A stretch of 64,000 nt of DNA from Galaxea fascicularis (lineage: Eukaryota > Cnidaria > Anthozoa > Scleractinia > Euphylliidae), in assembly GCA_948470475.1 (NCBI GenBank), contig OX419346.1:20974417-21038416 (forward strand), written 5' to 3'. This document shows positions 35,607 through 46,967 of this stretch, one piece after another. Position numbers and translations under genes: made by a program. The notes under the pieces are model-generated. The model was not told the DNA's origin. It did no database searches and saw nothing but the letters and a program-made list of their open reading frames with translations. Each line of letters begins with the position of its first letter. The stretch's first letter is position 1.

Positions 35607-38172
35607 ATGGCGGACGAGTTGTTGGATGTCGAACAACAAAAGCTTGCAGATATCGTGAAAGGATTGCACGGCAGATTAAGAAAGCAGTTGAGGGAAGGTA
35701 AATAAGAATCTTATACAGTTCTTAGAAGGAGGTGGGTTCAGTATGGAAGAAGAATAGTACATTATTAATTTGTTGTTTTCTTGATTCCCATGTCTCTGGG
35801 CTAGAATCTTTTAAATACGCTTCCTTAAGTATCAACAGCTCTTACGACTATAGACTACACATGTTTTCATGTCTGGCTATTTTTATACAGCAAATGGTGA
35901 TCACAGAAAAGTCTGGGAGAATCACTGCACTGATAAGGAGGCTCTGGAGAAATATGCATCAGCTATGCGCGTGCTAGCTGTCAATCATTGGGCAAGCCAG
36001 TCACCTGAAGGAAGAGTTGAATGGTGTTACAACACAGCAAATGAGTTTTTCAGAGGAGGGGGTCTGACAAGCTTAACAGAGAAACAGAGAAGACGGCACC
36101 AGTTTTCTTCAGATGTGAATACATGCTGCTGTTGCTTTGTCAAAGACGATACTGGAAGTTTGTTGGATACCGAGTAAGTTGTTAGCTGCTGGGTGCAGAG
36201 GGAATTATGTACCAACTGGATGAACTATATGCACATACTGATTCAGGACCGTTTGCTTCATGTGATCAACTATACTAGTTGAATAAAAATGCACACTCTA
36301 CACTGATTACAAAACTGTGTAGCATTTTCCTCTTTAAAATTAGATTAAAAAGTAGCATTGCTAAAATGAGGGTGAGGGAAGGGTGCTTCCTTTGCTCTTA
36401 CCCTCACTCTCATCCTGACCCTCACCCTTGCCCCTGTTTTAGCAATGCCAGAATGAAAGGGCAAACTTAATACAATGCATAAAAAGTGGAAAGCTTGGAT
36501 CCTTACACTCAAGCTTTGAACTTGGCAAGAACAAGGGTGTCTGTGCATTCTTGGATTCATTCTCTCGCCCACTCAAGACATTTTGATCAAACAACATGCA
36601 TCCTTATCAAATGCAGAACTGCGACTATCAAGTTGCCGTGTATACTCAAACCAAATGAACTACTTACTGGACTTCAAACTGCTGAACAACTAAACAAACA
36701 CAACCTTTCAACTAACTGTGTGATTTAAGTAAGACTTTTTTGATTGTGGACACGTTTGTAACTTCTCAACAGATTTTCACAGTTAAGTGAAAAACCACTG
36801 CTTCTTGATGTTGGCAGTTGTTTCAATCCATTTGCAGCCTATGAAGATGTTTACCCAGTTGCTATAGATTTGCAGCCTGCAGATTCTGTAAGTTGTTGTT
36901 GTGGTGATTTAGACCAGCCATCCATCTGTCAAAACTCCTGAAAACTTTTCAGACCTATAAAGGTATCTTGAGTTCTCAACATTTAGCACCAAAAATGTGA
37001 TTGTTAATTACCCAGAATAGCAAAACATGTCAAATTCTCTACTTTTAAGTCGTATGTTAGGCTAATGAGCAAGAAACGTTACAACACACTAATAATTCTT
37101 TTCAGGCCTAAAAACTCTTCAGTGGCTTTGAAAAATGGGTGCCTGGTCTTTCACTGTAAGCCAGCAATTTTAGCTTTTTTGGTGATCAACTTACCCAAAA
37201 ACTGTTTTGGATTTTTTTTTTGTAGAATGAACTTGTTTTCTAGTTTGACTAGAACTGCTGTGTTGTGGTTAAGACTACGGAGAGCAATCGCCAAGACACA
37301 CTGTTGGACCAGTCTTTGCTGCACTCATAGGGAACTGTAGAGAACTGCTCAAAGATTTATTCCATACCAACGTCTTTTGTTAAAAGATTAACGTGGAAAA
37401 GGTTTTGATGCAATAGATTTAACCCAGTGAATTCCTGCTTCACTTTTTTCCACAGTCAGTGTACAAATGTGATTTTCTAAACCTGCAAATACGAGATGTA
37501 CAGAGCCCAAGACAAAACTGCTGCTGTGGGAGTGGTAATGAGGCAAAAATGACAAATTTGTCTCACGGCAACTCGTCAATAAAGAAAGAGGAAGAGAAAA
37601 GCATTATAACGTTAGCACCAAGTGAGAGGTCTTTATTGACATCAGGCAATTTAGGTTTGCAAAACTCTTCAACAGTCAACAGAACTAAAGCATTGTGTTT
37701 AGACGACTTTGTAGAAAAAGGCCAAGAAATCAGGAGCCTTCCATCAGGGTTGTTCGATGTGGTTGTATTTTCTCTCCTTTTATCGTATTTTCCTTCTCCT
37801 GTCCAAAGATGGCTGTGTTGCAGTAAGGCACATCGTATTCTTCGCACAAATGGTATCCTCTTGATTGTCACACCGGATTCCAGCCATCAGAACAAAAACT
37901 CAGCCATGATAAAATCTTGGAAGGCTGGAATCGAGTCTTTGGGATTTGTAAGATGGAAGTACAAAAAACAGACCCATCTACACTGTATGGCATTTCGTAA
38001 GGTTGCTTCATGCCACTCCTATAACCGTGGTAATGGAAGTGCGGAACTATTGTACATTCCACAGGATTTTCAAGAAGAAGAGGAGAAATTTGATGAATCA
38101 TTTACTTATGTTCGCAGCGAAGGGGAAGACTCTGACATTATGGAGTGGTTAAGTGAATTTTCCGATTTATGA
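35607..38172 (+). CDS. BMT2: SAMTOR/BMT2, S-adenosylmethionine sensor for mTORC1
   Basis: Four exons, 35607-35697, 35891-36173, 36773-36887 and 37456-38172, make 1206 nt and 401 residues (human about 405). SAMTOR is a methyltransferase-fold protein that binds SAM and, when SAM is low, holds mTORC1 inactive through GATOR1 and KICSTOR. The SAM site motif LLDVGSCFNPF (exon 3) and the acidic AIDLQP strand end are present. In exon 4, VYKCDFLNL, VVVFSLLLSYFPSP, RWLCCSKAH and ITPDSSHQN-like TPDSSHQN blocks match human closely. The N-terminal ADELLDVEQQKLADIVKGLH helix and the ENHC segment are also conserved. The C-terminus is acidic. An AATAAA at 38442-38447 is the likely poly(A) signal. Intron 2 contains a foldback repeat. 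Assignment rests on remembered similarity; no odd features are seen. Confidence 0.93.
36355..36448. repeat. Foldback repeat in SAMTOR intron 2 (94 bp)
   Basis: GCATTGCTAAAAT at 36355 and its inverse TTTTAGCAATGC ending 36448 enclose G/A-rich (GAGGGTGAGGG) and C/T-rich (CCCTCACTCTC, CCCTCACCCTTG) halves that are also mutually complementary. It looks like a tiny MITE or a hairpin-forming simple repeat. Confidence 0.65.
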
Positions 38173-38879
38173 GTCACAACAGTGGACAGTAGAAGAAACA
38201 AAAAACAATGCCGCAAACCATGGAAATTATGACAGCTCACATGTTAGTGCTGATAAATTTAGCAACTCTAAGGCGTATCTGCGGCCATCTTTCATACATT
38301 TTAACCTAAACCCAAAGGCCTGCTATTACAATGAGGCAGACTGGCAATCTGATTAGCCAGGCTTAGGCGGTGTAGCTTTCGATAGACCGCGTAAGAGAGT
38401 GCGCAAGAAAAATAGCTGAATTTTTACAGTAACTAATCAGAAATAAAGCCGAAGTTCTTTGTTCAATGGATTGATCTCTGAGTTATGGTAAAATACTACA
38501 CCGCTTGCTCTCGGTTTCTGCTGACTTTTATAATTAAAGCAAGGCCTGTAAGTCGATAGAACCCTCGGGCTAACCATCTGAATTGTGAACTGATTTTTAG
38601 AGTCGCAAGTTGCGCTTTGTTATGTTGCATTACGTTTACGCCCTTGTGAAAATGTAGGGTGGCGGAGAATGACGACGATTAACTCTTTATTTTCCAATAC
38701 ATAGGATATTTGGATTTTTCCAATGTGATTGTCTTTGCACAGTGTTCAAAGATTAAGACACTTTATTTAAATTGCGGTAAGAGAAAAAAACATAAGTTCT
38801 TCCAAAAAACATCTATCCAGCGGAAATCGAAAAAGAATATTTGTGATAGCTTTTTACATAAGTATATTGTAAAATCAGT
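38173..38879. other. Convergent intergenic region, SAMTOR to RECK-like gene
   Basis: SAMTOR 3' UTR with AATAAA at 38442-38447, then non-coding DNA up to the stop codon of the minus-strand gene. No exon or repeat stands out. Confidence 0.5.
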
Positions 38880-41800
38880 TTAAAATTCAGCAAGGTTTGA
38901 TGACCAGTACAAACCAACAACCATGTAGAAGTATACAACAATAGCTTGAGGACAAATCCGTTCATTTTTATTGTAAAATGGCTCGTGTTCATGATGCTCA
39001 GACCGCTTTTTACGCCGTTTCTTTGCGATTGATATCATTGACTCAGCTCTGGGTACAAGGGTCGGATCCGTATGATTTACGACAACAGCGGCAGCAAGCA
39101 ACGCCAGTCCAGGATCCAGGTCATCTTTGGCGGGAGAGTTGATGCGCGCGACGGTCTTTTCTGCCACTTGCGCGCACGCCACCTCATCCTTGATTATAAT
39201 TGGTTCATACACGACAGAGATATCATTGGTGTCCACGAGATCCGCTGTCAGATGACACTTGTCATAGCTTTCAAACTGGTTTGACAGGGTTTTCAGGGTG
39301 TTGTAGATGAGACCGATTCTGTTGAGTTGGTAGAATGGTTGGTGTTCGGGAGTTTTTAATGTGGTCATGTCTTTAGCTGAGGTGTCCAGTCGTATGCTTA
39401 TGGAGGTACCTGCAAGTACAGATATTCTTGTCTCTTAAGGCTCCACGTGAACTCTTTGTGGGGGCTCAAAAGTTATCGTTTTTAAAACAACCCATAGATC
39501 CGAAGTTAACCACGATGAAATGGAAATTTTAACTAGTTCTTGTCAACTTTGTTCTAATATTTTCTGGGTATTTTACACTATCAGCGTTATCTCATGTCTG
39601 TTCTGGTGAGGAAGGTTTTATGTTAAATGTTTGTCATTTGCCGAATTCAAGTCATCTGTAACAATAAGAAATGTACCTGGGGCTGATGGAGACAAAAGAG
39701 AAGGGGGTGGGGGACAGGCGATTCAAACACAACCCTGCTCGTGTGCTGTGATATTTTCTCGAGCTTTATTGGAAGTTCCGAACATAAAACTATTTTACAC
39801 CATCAGACTGTCAAAACGACCTCGTAACACTTGGTTCGTCCCATAAGAGACATGATGTCTGAACCAAGCCACACCTTTCTCGGATCTTTCGTCATATTTT
39901 TTGTCAATTTTGAGCAGTTCCACTTACCACACACAGGACAACAGCTCCCCTCGGGAATGACATGTTGTTTGCAATCTATGGGAGGGCAGCGAGCGAGCTC
40001 TTTCACAGTCTTACATCGGCGGTTGTAATATAAGTCACTGCTCGTCATAACGATGTTGTATTGTGGATCCACTTCGTCGCATTCTCCGGGGTAATCTACG
40101 TGACTGTTAAGAAGTGTTACGTGACAGTTACTGGGGAATGTCACGCCATCCACTCCACACATCTAGAAAATGGTGAAAAAAAAAAAAAACAAGTGATCTT
40201 TAAAAAGAACCTAAACTGTAAATTGAAATATTTTGTCAGTCTCTCTTCCAGTTCGGAAATGGAAACGCAGGGAAAACACTCTTCCGTTGTACGATTTATC
40301 TGATTAGGTTATGCAAGCAACTTGAGTGAGTGTGGAACTCTTGCGTGACTAGTCTTCATGACTGTCGTGTTTGTCGTTTGAGCGTGACCATCACGCAGTC
40401 ACTTATCTTACCCTTGGATCATCTCCGAGACACTCTTCTTTGCAAGCTCCATAGTAAGCGAGTGCGACTCCCTGGGCGAACATTGCACATTCATTTGAGT
40501 AGGTGATGTGATCCTCGCCACAAACCTTTCGCTCAAAAACTGAGCCACAGTCTTCTGAAGGATTGACTGGAAAAAGGACAATGACTCTGTTAATCTTTTG
40601 AAAGTTATTAATGCATTATTTGAAACAATTTGATGGGTGCAGTAACGGCTTAAGATGGAGTGCAGAAGTAGGACAATTTTAGTAAAACCAAGATCGATTT
40701 CAGCTCGACCTACCAGCGTCATTTTTTCTCAACATTGTAGCAACTTGCTGAAACATTGACCACGAAAATAAACAAAATGGTCACCGAAGGTGAAAAGCTG
40801 TGATGCTCACGAAATAACTGAAAAAAATATAAATGACTGTAAAAGCTTGTGTGGACGGCACCCTCCCTCCCCTCCCCTTCCCCCTCTTTCTCTCCGTTCT
40901 TGTGGGACACCCCATCTTTTGTTCTTTTGTTCTCTTACCACACTGGTACTGTCGACACTCCACTATATTGCCATCGGTTGTGGTAGTCGCCAAACAAGGA
41001 TCCCGCCTGCGAATCAGACATATCTCATTCTCTGCACAAAGTGCTTCGTCACAAGGGTTCTGAAATAAGGATTTAGACGCCCATTGAATGACTGTATCAC
41101 ATGTGACTTTGTTTAATGGGCCAAGTATAACTCGTGTTTTGATTGGTCGAGAAGCAAGCAATCAATTTATTAATGTCAATGCATGGGCTAGGTTGCCCTG
41201 TGTATCCGAGCCAGAGGCTCATCTATAAAACGCATGACAGAAACAAGATAAAAGTACAAAACTTACAAAGATACAAACTCCAATTTAAGATCTCAGATTT
41301 CAGGAATTTGCGATTTAAATATGGACGCACCAATGAATTCACTATCCGCAGAAAATTCTTGTATTCCTCCTTAGTAGATTTTTGGAGTGCTGAGATGATA
41401 GATTGTTAGCCAATCACAAGCCCTAATAGCCTTTCATTAACCCATAGGCGGGCTCTCTTGCTATTGAATTTGCCTCGCATCACTGCAACAGTCATTCCAT
41501 TTGGCGACACAAATGTTTCCCCGTTTGCGCAGCATGGAAACACAACATTCATTTTGTGTCCCGCGCGTTTGCGCGCCCAAAACACATCATGAGCAACAAT
41601 GTGTCCACAACAATGTGTCCTCGTTTGCCAGGGCCTTAAGATGACGTCAAAATATCATGATTCGAAGAGTAGACTTGCTTGTTCCTGTCATGTTTCTATT
41701 TGTTTTGTTAGTCTCTAGCCAGTGTCGTTGTACTCACCAAGGCCTCGCACGCTCCCTGTATCACATGTTCGATTTTATGACCTCCACAGTACATGGCATG

Positions 41801-44800
41801 GCACATTGATCGGTACGTTTTCCAGTTGGGCCCACACACTGGTGAATTCGGGTCGTAATCGCACTCCATGCACGGGTCCTTCCTTCTAATGGGCCCTTCA
41901 TATACATCAGGCTTGGATGTATTGTTTAGAATGTTAATGATCGCATGGTAATTGGTATAATTGTAATTTGCCAACGGACAGCGAACACGGGTACACAGGA
42001 ATTCACCTAGAAATAAAGCATTTGATGGAAAATAGAAAAGGCGACAGATATCAAATCACCAAAATCTTCTTAACCATCTCTTGTCTTCTGCAACGGTTAT
42101 TCGTTTTTATTCAGTAACAATAACGACGATGAGGATGATGATGATGGTGGTGGTGATGATGGTGGTGGTGGTGGTAGTGATGGTGAGTTCATATTAACAA
42201 AGGTGCTCACATGCACACAGCAATCAAATTGATCAAAGAGCTAGAGCTTTTTTAGGGAGGAGGGGGAGTCAGTTTTTTAAACCAGTTTCAGAGAAAAGAG
42301 GGAACAATCAGTTGCCAATTTAGTTTTTATCAGTTATTTCGGCTTTCTCGTCATTTGCAAATTTATTAGTTTTCAACAATATTTTGCAGCTTATATTCCA
42401 GGAAATTTAGGAGAAATATGCATCGTCTTACCATTTCGACACAAGCAGTTGTTACATCCATCAAAGTGCCTGTCACCATCAGCCATTGCTTTTCCTTTCA
42501 CCATAAAGCAGGGCTTTTTGTCATGAGGCTCAGCACAAAGTTCAGGTTTTGGTTCGCAGGTCAGTTCTCCCATTATGCACTGGCACAAGCGACACTCATC
42601 TCTGATGTAGATTATCTCATCGTCGGGTATCTTATCGGGAAAGGATGGATGACTGCATTGGGTTGAAGATGCTAAAAATGAGAAATATTTACAACAAGTT
42701 CGTAAGTCAAAGGCTGTTTTTTATTATTATTTTCGCTGACAACTGCCAGCGTAAATTTCATAGCTCGGTGCGAAGTTGCATAAGATACGAGCATACATGC
42801 ATAAATCAAAGACAATTGAATATCTGGGACCGGATTCACGAAGCCCTCCTGAATTAAGATCTATCTAAAGTAACAGTTTTCTCAAAACAGCCTGCTGTTT
42901 TGATATCAACAACCTATTGTTAGAAAAAAATACGTAGGAAACATCTTAACTTGGGAGGGATTCGTGAATCCTGCCCCAGGTTACTTGCTATCCATACCAA
43001 CAGTCGGAGAATTGGACAGAGCGGCCCAGTTTTAGTGGCGTCTGAAGTGCCTAGATCATGAGGTCCCACATGGTTTTAAACTACCTTTGTATACTTTCGT
43101 AATAGGAGAAATATGCCATGCATGCAAAACTCAGAAAGTGCGCGCTTTTACTTAAGAGGTACCGGCGTTGAAATAACAAGTATGAATCACGAATATAGAG
43201 CCTCACACCTAGCCTATAGTCTAACGAGGAATTCTCTTTATTGCCAAATTGCAACAGATGCCTCAAAGGACCCCTTGAGAATTTTTGAACAGCCTCAACT
43301 CCCTCATCTAAATTCTGTGCTTGTTTGGCAATCGGTTCTTTATCTTCTTCTACAATCTCGTTTCCTTCCTCAAAGTTTCTCATTTCCACGATATTCGGCT
43401 TCTCATGAGGTTTGTCATTTTCAGTAATGTAAAAATCGTCGTTATTCAATTCGTTGCTGAAATGCACTGGATTGATATTTCTGTAGGCTCTTGACTTCTT
43501 GGTAGAGCTGTATTCACTCCCTGAAGAATGTCCCTTTTCTGTTGACTTTGGCTGGTAAAGGTCTTTACGAACTTTCTTTTCTTCTCTGCTGTCTCGGCTG
43601 TGAAAACGTTTAACTGGTAATGGGAAAAAATCAAAGCCTTTAGTGTACTGCACCCTACATGAAAATACGTTTGGGCTTCCTGGATGTCTATATTTGCTCC
43701 TGGCTAATGATGGCTTAACAACCAATGCACTAACGTCTTCACCACTTGCAAAACCACAGCTCTTACACTATCTCAATTACTGAGGGACAAAAAAACAGAT
43801 TTAAAATATTCACCTTCTCCAGCAATGCGAAACATCTTATTGAAACTCAAAAATTTATTAAAAGAATGCCTTTGGTTTTGAGATATTCATGCACAAAATG
43901 CTGCAGAAACAGAGAATATCGTTACCTGTCCGCCTTTATTACGTTCTTTCAATATCAAGATTCTTTTTGCCAACTGTTCACTTTCTTTTCGTTACCATTG
44001 TAACGGAGACTTATAAATGTATTCTTTACACTTAATTGTAACTTTGCTACCGCAAAACAACTTTTAAGACTTAACCTTCATCATCGCGGTCTGAAATGCT
44101 TTCTTGCCTTCCTCTTGAAGGCTCCTCTATCTCACCAGATTCGTTTTCTATCCGTTTTTCTCCAGAAAGCAAATGCACATCACGTCGTTTAAAAACTCTC
44201 TCTTCCTCTTCAGCAGAAGATTCTCCTTCGTCGTCGTCGTCGTCTTCTCCCTCTATTTGTTGATCAGTTTGTTTCCTGTCCACGTGAAAATCACGTGTCT
44301 TGTTTAACTGCCTTACATTACGATGCACGTGCATCTCCCCCAAATTCTCATCATCCGCATTTCTTGCGTTTTCCAGTTCGATTGTTTCGTCCGCCACGTG
44401 GGAATCACGTGGGCTCCTCACGTGCGACATCTCCCTGTGTTTCTGCTTTGTTTTCAAATGTACGTGATCGTATTCTCGATTTCCTGAAAGCGGCCTATCG
44501 TCATTTTCCTCAGGTAAGACAGCATTATCATCTTCTGTCAAGTATCCAAACTCCTCATCGCTTCCTTTCTTTCTGAGCGAATGCAGATGCTTTTCAGAGT
44601 ATTCCCTGTCACTGTTTGCACGAGTTTTGCTTAGCTGGTTGTGTTTATAGTCACGTGGTGTTATGTGATGAAAAGAGTGCTTTTCATTTTCTTTGTTTAC
44701 TCCTGAAAATTGCTGGTCTTCATTGTCCGCCGCTTCTCTCGAGTTATGAATTTCTCTGATTTCTGCTCGGTGGCCATGTACTGAATAAAACAAATAAAGA

Positions 44801-46967
44801 ACCGTAACAGTCCTACTAAGGCTCGGTTCAAACGTTGAACTTCTCATGTGCCGAATCGAATGCTAATTAGGAAAATCTTTTGTTGCACCTCAGTTGCATC
44901 AGATTCGGCACATGAAAAGTTCGACGTATGAAGCGGCCCATAGAGCACCAGTATTCGCAACTTTAGATCCATTTAGTCGGTTTACTAGATACATTTCATA
45001 AAGTAATAGACTAGGAAGTGTTTATTTTGAATCATAAATGCCTGAGAACGGTAAGGCTGTATGATATGTCTTGTATTCTTGCTTTTAATAATCTAAGTGA
45101 AAATTTAACTGCATGGTAACTTCAAGTACCGTATAAGGACGGATATTCTTGAAAATGAAAAGCAGTAATAGAGTATTGGTCCAAAATAATGCCCTTAGCT
45201 TACCATCTCCTGAAAAATCCTCTCTCTCTTGGCGATGCTCTTGTACATGGCGATCCACCCCATTCAAATGAATCTCTCCATCTTTCTCATGACCACTTCT
45301 GCTGTTTATGTTGTCATGGTGACGGCCTGAGTGGTGTTCTTGATCAACCTGTTTTTTCTGAATCTGTTGCTCATGGATGTGACGATGCTGAGCATGCTCA
45401 AATCTAGCGGTACCGTCATTTTCTGGGATAATATTGTCTCTGTGCACGACTGGATTTGTCGGGAGGTCATCGTTTTGATTGGTACCTGCTTTTAAACAAG
45501 TCATATTAGGGTTGCGATAGAAATCTATCCCGTTCCCTTTTTTCTTTAAACTCGATATCCGAGAATCCATTTCCAGTTTCCAGACGAGCCCTAGAAAGAG
45601 AAACGTGGGGGAAGGCCGGGGGGGAGGGAGAAGGGAGGGGTGGGGCAAGGGGCAATAATACTGCCTTTGCGTGCGCGGGGGGGGGGGTTAAAAGGCGGAA
45701 AAATTGTTTGCAATAAATACTGGCTTCGCTTGGGTCCTATCAGCTTTGTTTTAGAAGAAAAACGAGAGTACGGACCCCTTTGTCCCTGTTGCTAGTTATT
45801 AAAACGGTCCTTGCATTACAGCCTATAAGCCCATGCCACACCATAGTTTTGTTGGCACCTCTATGTATATATAGCATTTAATGTCCATGGGAGCTATAAT
45901 GGTTTTGTCTTATCGATAGTGGAATTCTTGGCGAAGCTGCAAACTCGGACACCATTCCTTCAGACACTTTGATGCAGTACGTGGTAGAAGTTTCACGTTT
46001 TCCTGCTGTTTTCCTAGAGTTTTGGCTGAGATTATGGCTTATTTCTGCATTTTTTTTAATCTCATATCACCTGATCTCGTCTAAAAGCCGGTTTCATCTA
46101 CGCGCATCTCTTCTTACGACAATTTTTTTTTTGTAAGTGTCTTCTTGCTTTGTAATCTAAATGTACTTATAAATTATATATAATGGTTTCAATTAATATG
46201 GGCATCCTCGCCTTATGTTTTCTCTTTTCTTGGTCAGTAATATCTCTTGTAGTTTAATATATATTTATCTTACAATTTATCAACAAAGTGGCAAAAAAAA
46301 AACTGAAACTGAAACTGAAACTTGTCCTCCATCTCAGCCTTAATGTCGCCTTGTTTTTTTGTATTTTTTCGCAGTATCTTGGTTTTCCTTTCATTCGTTG
46401 TTAAGTTAAGTGACTTCGAATCGAAAATGTTTTCAAAGCATAAGGCGTAAGGTATGTAAGCTTATCAGTTATACGCTTAGATTTTGAAACTGAATTGCGC
46501 TTTACAAATAAAATAACTTACAGTGTTTACAGAGAGACTTAGAACTAATTGTCACCCTTCTGTTTGAACGATGCAAATCACTGCATTTAGGCTTTAATCT
46601 TAGAAAGAGAGTCGAAATGATTCATGGATCGGTTAATGTGACCGCAAATATCTGTGAGGTTTTGTCAGAGATGAAACTGAGGCATAAAGAAAAGTCAATT
46701 TCGTGTGCATTTCAATAGTCTGAATTAACTTAATATACAAACTATTTAACAGGCTGTAAATAAGTTTAACTTGGACTAAAGAGAAAATTTTGTGCGTTGT
46801 ACATGTATCCGTATTAAACTTGATGAAGGTACGTACTTGAGGAGAATTTGTCAATCTTAAGCTTACTTACCTCGATAGCTAGCTTTCTGAGTTCCACTCA
46901 TAATTTGGCTTGGATTGAAAAGAATGATAACTATAAGAATAGTTGTAAGTCGACACCCATATAGCAT
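38880..46967 (-). CDS. RECK: RECK-like secreted Kazal-domain protein with charged N-terminal region
   Basis: Ten exons on the minus strand: 46967-46871, 45590-45204, 44780-44076, 43613-43209, 42671-42432, 42006-41738, 41059-40939, 40566-40412, 40162-39928 and 39409-38880. The sum is 3144 nt, or 1047 residues, in frame. Residues 1-26 are a signal peptide (TTILIVIILFNPSQIMS). Residues about 30-530 contain few cysteines and are rich in Asp, Glu, His, Lys and Arg, with an acidic EGEDDDDDEGESS run. Residues about 535-871 are Cys-rich: VWC-like CRLCQC/CNNCLC repeats, Kazal modules at PVCGPNWKTYRSMC, KVCGEDHITYSNEC and MCGVDGVTFPSNC, then CCPVCGG. The order of these modules and the following domain resemble the C-terminal half of RECK, a GPI-anchored metalloproteinase inhibitor and Wnt7 co-receptor. 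A basic KKRRKKR/S site near residue 1007 is furin-like, and the last 20 residues are hydrophobic, as for a GPI signal. The N-terminal cysteine knots of RECK are absent. Confidence 0.75.
41501..41636. mobile_element. MITE copy 3, 5'-truncated, in RECK-like intron
   Basis: It contains the right half of the MITE family seen at 16628 and 17550: GACACAAATGTTTCC, GCAGCATGGAAAC, TTCATTTTGTGTCC and ATGAGCAACAATGTGTCC, and ends GTTTGCCAGGGCCT at 41636, followed by TAA. The left terminal AGGCCCTGG is missing, so this copy is broken. Confidence 0.75.
42122..42186. repeat. GAT/GGT trinucleotide microsatellite
   Basis: About 65 bp of GAT and GGT triplets in the intron between RECK-like exons 5 and 6. Confidence 0.85.
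46290..46323. repeat. A-run plus CTGAAA tail, possible LINE or SINE 3' end
   Basis: A run of nine or ten A is followed by three to four CTGAAA units inside RECK-like intron 1. Short repeated tails of this kind often mark the 3' end of non-LTR retroelements. No body of the element could be recognised. Confidence 0.3.

Noticed and set aside
43614..43725. Longer 5' extension of RECK-like exon 4
   Set aside because: The open frame extends further, but the strong pyrimidine tract and CCAG at 43614-43617 give an acceptor whose phase matches exon 3.
44295..44576. Plus-strand frame opposite RECK-like exon 3
   Set aside because: It is a shadow of the charged exon on the minus strand, which joins in phase with both neighbours.
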